Shown: piece by piece, positions 1 to 12,000 of the stretch | Layout: every line of letters begins with the position of its first letter | Numbering within the stretch: the first letter of the stretch is position 1 | Assembly: GCA_051294375.1 (NCBI GenBank) | Contig: CM119263.1 | Coordinates: 26,972,631 to 27,036,630, forward strand | Reading direction: 5' to 3' | Length of the DNA: 64,000 nucleotides | Source: Paraspadella gotoi | Lineage: Eukaryota; Chaetognatha | The notes under the pieces: model-generated | Told to the model about the DNA's origin: nothing | The model's database searches: none | The model's input: only the letters and a program-made list of their open reading frames with translations | Position numbers and translations under genes: made by a program

Positions 1-11
1 AAGGAAAAAAG

Positions 12-914
12 CTAAAGGGGGCCTCTCCGATCGTCGCGCCTTTGCTGCTGCTGATGCTGTAGCGGCGAAAGTTGCTGCGATTGAATTTGCGGCACGAAGG
101 GCGAGTCGGAGACGTCGTGGTCGACGGCTTCAGGCGGCGGCAAAATCTGGGAGGCGTCGCGTCGGCGACTGGGGGGTCTGTCTGGCGGGGATCGGACAGG
201 GGAGTGAATGGGGGTCCGGACCGGTGACCGGACGGGGGACCGGACCGGTGACCGGACGGGGGACCGGACTGGGGAACCGGAACGACTTTGGGATCGAGAA
301 GTTCCGACGCGAGATTGTCGGCGGCGGTGACTGTCGCCGTCGGCGGACCACTGGCTCGGGGGATGGCCGGTGGGATGGCCGTCTGGATGGCCAGCGGGAT
401 GGCCGGCGGGAAGAACGACAGGATGGCCGCTTGGATAGGTGATTGGATAGCCGGATGTATGACCCATGAAATGACTAGAATGATAGGCTGTCGTATATCC
501 GACCGGAGGGCTGGAAGCATAACCAACTGGAAAGCTAGCTGGTTGACTGGTAGGATAGGCGGAAGTAGTATATCCGTGGTTATGCACGATTGTATGGCCA
601 CTTGGTTGATCCATCGGATGGCTGATGGGAACGCCAGTGTGATATCCGCTTGGATGGCCGGCGGGAAATCCGCCTGGATTACCACTAAAATGGCCGACGG
701 GATTGGCATACGTAACGTTCGGAAATAGAAGAGGCAAGCTGTTGGAGGAGGGGGCGTGGCTGAGCGCCGCAGCGAGGAGCGAATCCACGCGGACGACGAG
801 TGACTTGACGTCCGCCAGGGATTCCGTGACGTTTGACATTCGATCCTCTAGCGAAGCGACTCGAAGCGTCAACGCCTCCATCTCCTTGAGAACCCCTTCC
901 ACTTCAGAACCAAC
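12..914 (-). CDS. KCNN: SK channel: coiled coil and long repeat-rich C-terminal tail
   Basis: 903 nt including the TAG stop at 12-14, with acceptor CCAAAG preceded by a (CT)n tract. It starts with a heptad-like coiled coil (VLKEMEALTLRVASLEDRMS) and the family-typical NSLPLLF. Beyond that lies an unusual tail: about 120 residues of imperfect GHP/GYP repeats, then about eight SPVR-type repeats, and a Gln-rich, basic end. The coiled coil is known from SK channels as the assembly element. The tail repeats are not a domain I recognise. Confidence 0.9.
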   Translation of the reverse strand, partial: VGSEVEGVLKEMEALTLRVASLEDRMSNVTESLADVKSLVVRVDSLLAAALSHAPSSNSLPLLFPNVTYANPVGHFSGNPGGFPAGHPSGYHTGVPISHPMDQPSGHTIVHNHGYTTSAYPTSQPASFPVGYASSPPVGYTTAYHSSHFMGHTSGYPITYPSGHPVVLPAGHPAGHPDGHPTGHPPSQWSADGDSHRRRQSRVGTSRSQSRSGSPVRSPVRSPVRSPVRSPVRTPIHSPVRSPPDRPPSRRRDASQILPPPEAVDHDVSDSPFVPQIQSQQLSPLQHQQQQRRDDRRGPL

Positions 915-964
915 CTTTGGAAAGGGGGAGGGGCAGAGAGAGAGAGAGAGGAGAAGAAAAGAGA

Positions 965-1033
<69 letters not shown>

Positions 1034-4000
1034 AAAAAGAGAGAGAGAGATGATTTGCAATAGATTAAAAGTAAAAGTAACAGATAAGAAGAGAGAGACG
1101 AACTCCTTTCTCACTTCGCTCGATGTCCTCTGAATTTCCGCCAACGTCACCGAAGATTCCGTCAAGTAGTTAAAGTCGGCCCTGAATTTAAAATTATTAT
1201 TTCATAACTATTTTATTTATTTCTTCAAATTACAATTTAATTTACTATTAATAATAGCAATGATTTAAATTAACAAACACTGTAGAAAAAAAACCGCTAT
1301 TTCAAAAAAAAAAGTTCATATTCGATTCGATAAAGGTTTTAAGCATTGTTTACATTGTCCCGTTTATTTGCCACACAGGTCCATTTATGTTTACGTTTAA
1401 ATGTTTTCATCGCACCTTAGGTTCCGAGCTTTGGTGATGGATGTCAACAACTTGCGGTGATGATGACGGATGACGGCGACTCCGGTCTTTAGCCGCTTGT
1501 GCTTGTAAAAGAGCCATCCGTGCTTGATGATGTTGGCGGCGAGGATCTTCTTGGTGATACTCATTCGGTTGTCGGAGATCAGCTTGGTCACGAATCGCTC
1601 CGATCGGGTCAGCTCCAGCTTCTTGGCCATCACGGCCACGATGAGGGCCGTGCAGCCCGTGCCAAAGAGACCGACTATGGCCGCGATGATGCGGCCGCAG
1701 TGGGTCAGTGGGACCCTGGGAAAGGAAAAGATGAGCATTGTTTGTATATTTTGAATAAATTTGGTCCAACTAATTCAAGAACTATCCATTCATTAAATAA
1801 ATAAATTATCTTGCACCTTAACTTGGACACTGGACAGTGGACAGGTGATGGTGGGTTTAGGCTTCCATCCCTCTTACAAGATATTAACAGCATGACTTTG
1901 CAAGCTTTTAGTCAAGACCGTTGTTCATTGTTTATTGGTATTTTATAATATAATTATATAAAATATTTTATAATATAATTTTATATAATATTTTATAATA
2001 TAATTATAATTATATCTTTTAATTTTAAATTTTTTTCGCTTGGCCAACCATAAGATGCGTCGCAAAAAACTGTGAATACCAATATAAATACAATTATACA
2101 TTGTTTCGTGGGTCAAATTAAAACAATTTAGTTGCGACTTTTTTCCAAATTTCAAACTCACATGTCACCGTAGCCGACAGAAAGAAAAGTGATAATGACG
2201 AGCCATGAAGTGTTGAGTAAGTTGGCGTTTTCAGGGGCGACCTGAGTTAAGTTAAACGAAACTTTTTTAAAAACAAACTGTACATACTGTGTTAATAAGT
2301 CCGTGTTCTTTTTTCAATTATGATTGGATAATGTCGTGGTGCGTGTCAATCATTAAGCGGTTAAATATTGATTGGTAATTTCCAAATCATAGATGTATAT
2401 ATCGTAAGCAACGCGTTAAAGCGAGAGGCTCCAGTTAGTATGTTAAAAGAAAAACCTGAAATCGGCTACAGAATTAGCGCAGTTTTCCGAAATAAATATG
2501 TCTTTCTTTTATTAAAACTTGTTCTTACTTTTAATTCCCAAGCCTTGATGAACGAAGATAGAAAAAAAACATGAAACTATCAAAATGAAAGTTTAAAACA
2601 ATAAAGAATCAATGAAATCTTTTTTTTTCGACAAATTTGTTGATTCCTTCTTATTGCTGGAGTCTTTAAATAAGAATTTTTACTTTGGCCTCAGTACCTG
2701 TAAATGTTTAATTTAACTTAATTAAACTAAAATTAAAATAACTTTTATCCATATCCACTTGTTTTTTGCCATTATATTCCAATAACTGAAGCTCTAACTT
2801 CCCCACTCCTTCCCTTCCCTTCCCTTCCCCACTCCTTCCCTTCCCCCGCTTTCTCACGTTGTACTCGCAGACTCTGAAGGACCACGAGGCCCAGAGCAAC
2901 AGCCCAACCATGAAGGTGGTCAGGATGGTGACTGGCATGACGGTCATCAGACCCTTGAAGATGAACCGGTTGTTGAGATGGACGTGGTTCAGCGCCCCAA
3001 GCGACTGCGACGAAGGCGACTCGAAGAGGGAGCTGTGCATCACGATGACCCGGAGGAGAAGGTAGAGGCGCATGAACATGAAGAGGGAGAACCAGGCGTC
3101 GACTTTGGCCCGGTGGATGCAGGAGGGGGATTCGGGGATGCAGCCTGTAGGGAGAGGGGGTGGTGTAGCGAGATGCGGTTATAGTTGAATTCTACGTAGT
3201 ACGGTTAACATTTTTTTCAAATATGTAGTATTAGTAATTTCGTAAGACACGAACGTTCAACGAACCAGCAAGGATTCTTTCTTCCACTCTCTCTCTATCT
3301 TTCTCTCTTTCTCTCTCGCTTCTCTCTCTCACACTTTCCCATTGACATTTTTTTCGGACTCATGAGACGCGAAACATGTCATTGACCAAGTGGGGCCATT
3401 TCTACCCGTCAAGAAAAAGTCCTTTTATCTGTAAAGTATTTGAGAGCTCGTTTGACTATTCACCATGAACACTGGTGGAGTTGTTAGCGTCGTCGGGATA
3501 GTCCCACTTGGAGAAGTAATCGTGCAGACCAGGATAAGGGTGAATGAGGCAGACGGCGAGTTCAAGAGCGATTCTGTTGATGCGGTGCCACGTGAGCGCC
3601 ACCTGGTGATTGAAGTGAGACACGACGTTGGCGTCATCTTCATTGTGTAAACCAAACATCACAATTAATCCGCCTGTCTTTAAATCATATCGCACTGACT
3701 CTGATCCTCCTAGCCATTATAGGTGGATGATTTGTTTGTCGCTGTATCTAAACCCTAATACAAATAAAAGTACATATTATATTTTATTCATATTATTACT
3801 GACTTTCCTATCAGTTGTATTTAAAACCATCTTTATTGTCTAAAAGTTTTAAAAACAACAGCGTTTTTCCTTTGACGGCGCTAATTCTGAACTCAGTAGA
3901 CGGCACCTGTGTCTCATGGCAAAACAATTTCCGCAAGCAATTTTAACTTTTTTTAGCATGTCTATTGCTAATTCAGTCAGAAAGCTATTTCATCTCAACG

Positions 4001-6020
4001 ATGTCGTGTGCAACGCCATACACAATAGGGTAACCAAAGCAACGAGTTACAATATTATAACGAATTCTAATGTCTTTTACTTGACAGTGGACAGCTTCCA
4101 ATTAATCAATCAATCACTTAATCAATCGATCAATCACCTGCCAATCGTCGAGATTGGAGTCGATCATGAACACTCGAGCGTCTTGCACATGGAACATGAT
4201 GATGAGAACGAGGAGAATCAACGTGGAGGCGGTGATCACGGATCTGAGGAGTTGAAGAGTAGAAAACCTTTCACCAAATGATTTAGTATTATAGGATTTT
4301 TTGTGCATCTTTCATTGAAAATATCATTGCTATTTTTGATGGAAGAATCAGACGTCAAATTGTTTTTTTTTTCTGAGTCAAAACGTAGGTTGTGATTCAG
4401 ACATCAAAGCCGTAATTGTCCAATGAGCTAACTCTGTATCTCCTAAACCAATGGACCCGAGTTCTAGCCCGTATCTGAACACTCCGAAAAGTCTTATAAA
4501 AATATTGACGGGACGGCTAAACAACCGGAAGCAAGGAAACTGAAGGAAAAATGTTTCTGACCCATTGGACACATTAAGCATAGTAGCTTTGAAAACAATC
4601 AGAGGGGAATGGCGACCTTATTGACAAAATTCCCGCCCCCCCCCCCACGGTCTCCCTCTATCCAAAACCTGAGCGTCAAGGACAAGACTCCGTTTTCAAT
4701 CCTCCCTTCCTCGTCCGTCTTCCTCACGCCGTTCATGATGCACTCTCGATCCAGCATCATGACGACGACGCCGAAGACCGCGACGCCGAACGCCCAATCG
4801 TTGAAGTTCTTGCGGAGCGAGAAGAGAACCTTGCGGCGTTTGAGTTTGTACTGGACGGCGCTGTTCTTGGCCGAGGACGAACGACTCGACGCCGGCGCCG
4901 GCGAAGCCGACGAAGCGCGGCGCTGTTGACTCTGCTGCGTGGGGCGGCGCTGACGCGGACCGGTGAGGCAGGAAAGGAGGGGAGAGCGGGAGACAGATGC
5001 CGGCCCGCCGCGGTCGTAGGAACCGTAGGGGCTGCAGGCGCAGGTGCTGACGAGGGAGGGGACGGGAGACGCTGGGGTTGAGGGGGAATGGGGGGGGGAG
5101 AAGAGGGGGGTGGGGGGGAGGTTAAATCGTGGTTGAATGTTGTCGTTGTTGAATATTTTAGAAGTAATAAATTGATTACTATCGCATCTAGTACCATTAA
5201 CGCCGTTTTCATAGCGATCATTTACCAAGGTCGTAAAGATCTTGCATCAATCACTAATCATTTTCCATCAATATGACAATCAACATTATAAGTCGACATT
5301 AAATCGTCATCATTGCCGCAATCTTCATCATCGCCACAATTGTCATCATTGCCGCAAGCGTTAACGCTATCTTTGCTATTATCTCCATCAACGCCTTCTT
5401 TGCCGCTATAGCTATTGGCATCCTCTATGTCACAATCAATCATGACACAATCGTCATCAGCGCCATCTTTATCATAATCTCCATCAATCTTCACCGGAAG
5501 TGAGCGCCGCCTCTCGATTCAAGTTGACGACGTCTTTGTGCGAAGTTTGCTTCTTGGCAAAGTCGGGGCCTCCGTTGAGCTTCTTGGCGGAAAGGGCTGA
5601 GGAATGCATGTATTAAAAATAATGAATATATATGGATAATTTTTATATTGGTTGTACCAATTTCATACAAATTATGATACAAACAGCAAAACTTGGTGAA
5701 GTCTCATAAAAAATGAAATTTACTTATCTTATATTTTCACTAATCGTTATTTTTAAAATTAATGTTATTAATTTTATTAATATTAATATTAATTAACGAC
5801 ATTAATAATTTAAATGAGACTTTCTACTTAGTATCTTTATTCCCTTTCCGCCCGATAATCGTTAAATCTCCCTCTTCCACGCTTTTTGAACGAGGAACGA
5901 ATAAAATGTAGCGCCGGCCAATTTTTACAGCTCTGTCCTTATGAAAGTCATTTCATTCTTTGTAAGTTGCCCTTTGGTTGTAGTTACACAGAGAGCAATT
6001 CCGGCTCGTCTCTTTTCCTG

Positions 6021-6091
<71 letters not shown>

Positions 6092-9000
6092 CTCTTTCTT
6101 TCTTTCTAGCATTCTATATTTCTTTCTATCTTTCTATATTTCTTTTAAATTTTTTTTCTATCTTTCTTTCTATCTTTCTTTTTATATTCTTTCTATCCTT
6201 CTTTTTATTTATCTTTCTTTCTTTCTAGCTTTCAATCTTTCTTTCTTTCTTTCTTTCTTTCTTTTTTTTATCTTTCCTTCTTTCTCTCACACTCTCTCTC
6301 TCTCTCACCCCTCGTCATCCCGTGCGCGGGACTGATCTTCCTCTGCTTAAAATCCGCCACGCCCCCTTTCCGACTGTTGTTGTTGTTCTGGCCGAGCGGC
6401 GAGGCGTCTTGTCCGACGTATGCAAAGTCTTTTGCGTAGTCGGCGGCGGATCGACTTCGGGCGGAGTCGAGGCGGTAGCCGGACTGCGGGCGGGGCGGCG
6501 GCGTCGTCCGGGCGTCCTCGGCGGGCGGCGCCGCGTAGGACAAGCGTCTCCGCCCGGCGGCACCGTCCAGAGCGGCGAGAGAGGAAGGGCTACCCGCGCG
6601 GTCCAAAAAACGGCGCGGCGAAGTGGCGGCGCCGTCGAGAAAGCGGCGCGGCGGACTGACGGCGCCGGAAGATCGAGCGGCGTCGTCAAGAGCGGAAAGA
6701 TTAGCGACGCCGTCGACGAGAGGGTAGGCGTGGTCGTTGGACGCCGTAGTGGGGTGGCGCTCTTCTGTGAAGGAAGAGGAGGAGGAAAAGGAGGAAGAGG
6801 AGGAGGAGGAGGGAGGAGAAGGAGTAGTGAGGCGAGGAGGGGATGGGGATGGGGATAGGGTTCGGGATGGGGATGGGGATAGGGAAAGGGATGGGGATGG
6901 GGATGGGAGGAAAAGAGGTTGGGGGGTAGGAGAATTGGAAGGAAAGAAAATTTATTGGGAATCACGGATAAGGAATTTGTAATAAGCCTTCATTTTCTAT
7001 TGGCTTATTTTTTTATGAGTTCCTCGACTCTTCAGTTTTTTCTTTCTGTTTTTCTTTCTGTTTTTAAACGTTTAATATTTTTATGCTCCCCTTTAATACA
7101 AATTCACTTTCACCTCATCTTTCTTTTTCCTTGTCATTCCCTTTCTACTTTTCTCTCCCCTTTATTTTTTTTTAATTAAAAATAAAAAATCGTCACAACG
7201 ATATCGAGTAACTGAGATTGTTCAACTTAATTCAATAATGAGCGAGTCGTCAGCGCGAGATTCCCCGGGTGAGAAATTAGTTCCCCCCCAGCGATGCCCC
7301 GCGGGGAAATAGGTTTTTCCGACGGGCCAAATATTTCCCCGAGTTTCCCCGTCGTTTCGGTTAATGGAAGATAAGGGAATATCTTCACTGATACAACGTA
7401 AAATTAAAATAAAGCTTAATATAAAATTTAATATTTATAAGAACCATTCAATTAAATTTGATAACACAACCAAAAGAGAGAGTGCAGAGATAACCACGCC
7501 CCCCCAAGTCCACTCACAAAAAAAAAAAGAAAATTAAACAGTAAACAAACTGAAAATTTTGCAGGCGGGAAAAGGGAATTTTAACTGAAACGCAGTCGGT
7601 CGGTCGGTCTTCGCTTAGCGAAACCAATTTCGCTCTCGTCCCAAGAATAAACATAACCTTCCCGTCCCAGCCCGAGCGCTTCTCTTTTTAAAATATATCA
7701 ATTTTATCTAATAACAAGTAAAATTTACTACCATGAATATTACTTTTTAACGAAACTGCGACCCCTGGAAACCAAATCTCGTTTCCGCTACAACGAATCT
7801 CTCTTTGTATTTTTTTATCGATTTTTTTTTTACGTTATCTCCGGACGTACGCGTGGTTGCGCGTGCGCAGTCCTGCGTGTCGCACACGGTTCGCTTTGTG
7901 CGCGGCGGCCATTTTGAGAATTTTGGCTCGTGAATCACAGTAAACAGAAAATGAATTGGAAAAGAGAGGAAAAGATAGAAAAAAATGGAGAAAATGTTAT
8001 CATTGGGATAACGCCCTCTCTGGCCGCTTTGTTTCTCTCTGTTTGTGTGGGGCGGGGAATGGATGGGATGTGTGAGGGAGAAGCGGGAAAATGGGATGGA
8101 GCGGTTTTTGAGGGGAAGGGGGAGAGATTCGAAGAGAGAGAGAGACGACTTGAAGAGAGAAGCGTAGACGAGAGCGGAGGACAGAGAGAGGAGAGGAGGA
8201 GAATGAGAGAGAGAGAAGAGAAGAGTAGAGATAGAGAGAGAGAGAACGAGTGGAAAGAGATGTCAATGTTTAGGTTGATCCATTTGTCATCCTCGTTTCC
8301 GAGAAACGAAAAATGGCAAAAAAAGGGAAAACGTAGGAAAAGGGAAAAGGGTCTCGGTAAAAAAAAAAGAAAATTTTAACAGAGATGAAAAATGGAAACT
8401 AGAAGAAAAATGGGAAAAGAACAACGATATTATTGAGCGAAGGAACTACATTTTACAATTAACTAAAATTGTCCGGAAGAGCGGCGACGACAACGACGAC
8501 GACAACGACGACGACGCCAACGAGATGGTGAACGTTCGTAGACTCGGCGACTCCGGAAAAGATTTATGACCATCGAAACCTCGACGTTAATCCTTAATTC
8601 TCGATGGGTCATTCCAATTCCAGCCCAACGAAGAATGAGAGACGAGTTGGTCGTTTTCATACCGAATCCCTGAATGGAACTGATGAGCGGAAATTCGTTG
8701 GATGGAACTGATGAATGGAATTTATAAAGGAATTAATGAATATAAGGTGAAAATGATCAATGGAATACGTTGATTGGATATTTTAATATTTTAATTGCAT
8801 AGAAATATTTAGGCATGGAATTGATGAAAGGAACTAAATGTAATTGATGACTGAAAATCGTTGTTTGGTATTGATAAATGAAATAAAATGTAATTGATTA
8901 ATATTCGTTGAATAGAGTTGCACAGTCTGCGATGCACACTGTGTACAATGTACCGTGTACGTTCAACGGAATTTGAGGAATTGGCTTGATAAATTGAATT

Positions 9001-12000
9001 AACTGTAAATGGAATGGATAAATGCAGACAAGAACAAAGAGCTATTTCAATAATACAATTAAATATTTAAAAAAAAAGGGACAAATAAAATAATTGAAGA
9101 TAAGTAAAACAATACAAATGGAATTTGCGAACAATATTGAATGTTGATTTAACCAAAAAGAGTTTGGCGGGAAAAGCCTGGACTCTTGATCGATAATACA
9201 ACGTCGCGGACCCGACGGTGGTCTTTGCAATTTAGGACAAAGTGGTGGTTCTCTCCTTAGGACAACGCTACATTTTAATCGCTACTTTCAACACGCGTAT
9301 TAGAAAGCGAGAGGAGAAGAGGAGAGAGAGAGAGAGAGACGAGAGACCGGATGGAGGGAGAGAGAGAGAGAGAAGAGAGAGAGAGATGAAGACGAGAAGA
9401 GACAGAGACGTTACAACCGGATGTGCTGACGCGGTCGTCTGATTTAATCGAACGAATGACTTTGATGACAAAAACGACAGAGATGACAAAAGAGGTTTTC
9501 CGACAACGACGATGACAGAGAGAGAGAGACGATGATGAATACGACAACAAAACCGACGCGCGGCCACTAATCAATGATGGCGTGACGGGAAGTTTTGGTG
9601 AATGAACGTGTCGCTGGGGACTTTATGCAAATAACAGCAGTGCAATTCCTAACCGCAAGCGGAACAGCGCACTATCCCTCGACCACGCTCAGAGTGACTG
9701 GCGAGCAGTGAGCTAGCTGACGATATACTGACCACTGTACCTAACGGATGATAGGAGAGAATGGAGACTGGCTCCTGAGAGAGAGAACTAGATAGGCGAT
9801 CGAGGCGAGATGATGACTGAGGGTGGAGAGGGAGATGAGACGATAGTGGGAGAGAGAGCCCAGTACTGTAATAAGCGGGGTAGGATAGATAGAGGTCCGT
9901 CTGTTTTTTTAGAATAGAACATGAGATATGTGAATCACCGAACCTTTAACGAGCTGAGAGATCACGCCGTACTGGAAGGAAAGGGGTAGACAGAGTCAGA
10001 GATATAATCAGTAAATTTATTTTGAATAAGCACCAAGAGCGAGACAGTGAATTGACGGCGGGAAAGAGAAAAAAAAGAAAGAAAGATCAAAGAAAGGAAA
10101 GAAAGATGACAGGGAAGAGAGAAGAAAGAGAGTACAACTACTAGAGGAACCAAAGGCAGAATAGACTAGACGTCAAGAGAACAATAGGAAAAGATAGAAG
10201 ATATACGAAAATCAGAGGGATAAGAGTTGGGGAGTAAGTGCGGGACAAGAAATAGGGCAAGGGCTGAAGAATAGGAGGGGGCGAACGTACAAGAGGCTGG
10301 GGAAAGAAGCTGGGAAGAAAAGCAGAAGCGGGAGGAAAGCAGTAGGGATAAACGACAAAGAAAAGAAAGAGGCAGCAAAAAATAAGAGAAAGAGAAAGAA
10401 AAAAGAGTAGAAAGTCTAACGAGAAGAGAAGAAAGAAAAAAGAAATGAAAGAAAAGAAGAAAAGAAGAAAAGAAAGCAAATAACGGAAAAGAGATAAAAA
10501 GAAAGAAAAGAAGAACTTCGACCTTTCTTGCTGAACTTCTTTGCGACATCTGGTCTGTCTGGAAAAACTGGAGGTTGGTCAAGAAATGAAAGTAAAAAAC
10601 AAGAAATGATGAAAAGATGACAACGAAGAAAATGAAAGAAAGACTTCGACTCTTGTCCGACATCTGGTGTCGAAAAAACGAGTTGTCAATGAAAAAGTTA
10701 AAAAAAGAAGAAAAGATGAAGAAAATAATAGTAAAGAAAGATAATTAAGGAAATGAAGAAGAGAAAAGAAGAAATGAACAAAGTAAAGAAAAGAAAATGA
10801 AAGAATGAAAAAGAGATAGAAAGAAGAACAGAAAGAAGCAAAGTAAAGAAAAAAGAAATAAGAAAAAAAAAAAAGAAGAAATTGAGAGGGCATGATGAAT
10901 AGGGAGCATGACAGAGCTAACAGCATCTCACAAGCCATGTTAATCACTGATGCGAAAACGCAACTCAATCATGACGACGTCAAGGTCCATGCATCTACGT
11001 TCATTTAATAAAAAAAGTTCTATGACGCCCACAAAGGAAACCCGGAGATTATATATCTCTAAACGCATCTATCCACGTAAATCTGTCCACTTTTTGTCTA
11101 AGCGTCATAAAACCTACTGACTCTCTTTTTTTTTTCGCCATCCAGATGTTCGCTCAAAGAAGTCGTTGATTCTCCGATTTCGTCATCAAAGTATTCGCCG
11201 TCGCGTTGACATCAGAGTTTCCCGTTGTGTTTCTTATCGGAAAGTCACTAAGTGCCGAAACGTGACCAAAGCGTTAAGGGACTTCGAATCGGGTTGGCGC
11301 CTGATCATTACTGAGAAATGGTTTTTCGTCGTCCTTCACTCTTAAAACTTCAGCTTTTTTTAATGGTTGGTTTAGTAAGGATTAATAAAGAATAAAGGAT
11401 AAATCAAAGCTTACATAATAATGTATAAAACTTACAGTTTCTCCACCATTTGTGTAGATTTAGGTTTTTTGGCTTTTTATAAAAAGTTTTTAACACTTTG
11501 CTGCGTTTCTTCATTTCGACAGGACACCACTTTAAAAGTTTGCTTTTTAGTCCAACATTGTAATCATTGCAAAAGAATACATTTTAAAAAAAATACCATT
11601 AGGATCATTTCATGGCTACTTTGAGACAATTGCGTCCTTGCCACCAATTTCTTTGCTCCTTGTTTTTTCATCTAAACTCGCTTTTTCAGCTTGTTAAGTC
11701 AATTAATGAGAATAATTTCATCAGGCAATTCTGCCTCTTTCTCCCTCGTCGGCAGACTTTTTTCGATTGCCATTGTCAAATGTAAACTGATCAGCAAAGT
11801 CTGTTGTCTGCCTTTTAGTGGTTGTTGCTTACTAATCCTTTGTAGACTGCGAAAAGAGAACATTCGCTGTTCCTCCAAAATAAAATAACAAATATACATA
11901 GCACAAGAAAACATTTCAGAAAATTAGAGAGTTAAATAAGATTTTAAAAGCTTTAAATTTGAAGAGAAGAAAAAGTTAAAGGGATTCGGAAAAGATAAAG

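Larger units (their letters stand above)
1716..6308 (-). other. SK gene introns longer than 300 bases
   Basis: Introns 1716-2161, 2242-2857, 3145-3463, 3603-4137, 4244-4668, 5072-5494 and 5597-6308. Most are AT-rich with no feature I can support. The last contains a CTTT microsatellite (separate entry). The one at 3145-3463 has a short CT-rich stretch near 3283-3330. Confidence 0.8.

Noticed and set aside
5886-6335. Plus-strand open frames rich in Phe/Leu/Ser
   Set aside because: Translation of a CTTT microsatellite.
7250-7350. Cluster of TTCCCCG / CGGGGAAA words
   Set aside because: A short palindromic CCCCGCGGGG and repeated TTCCCC words are present, but too little to name a regulatory site.
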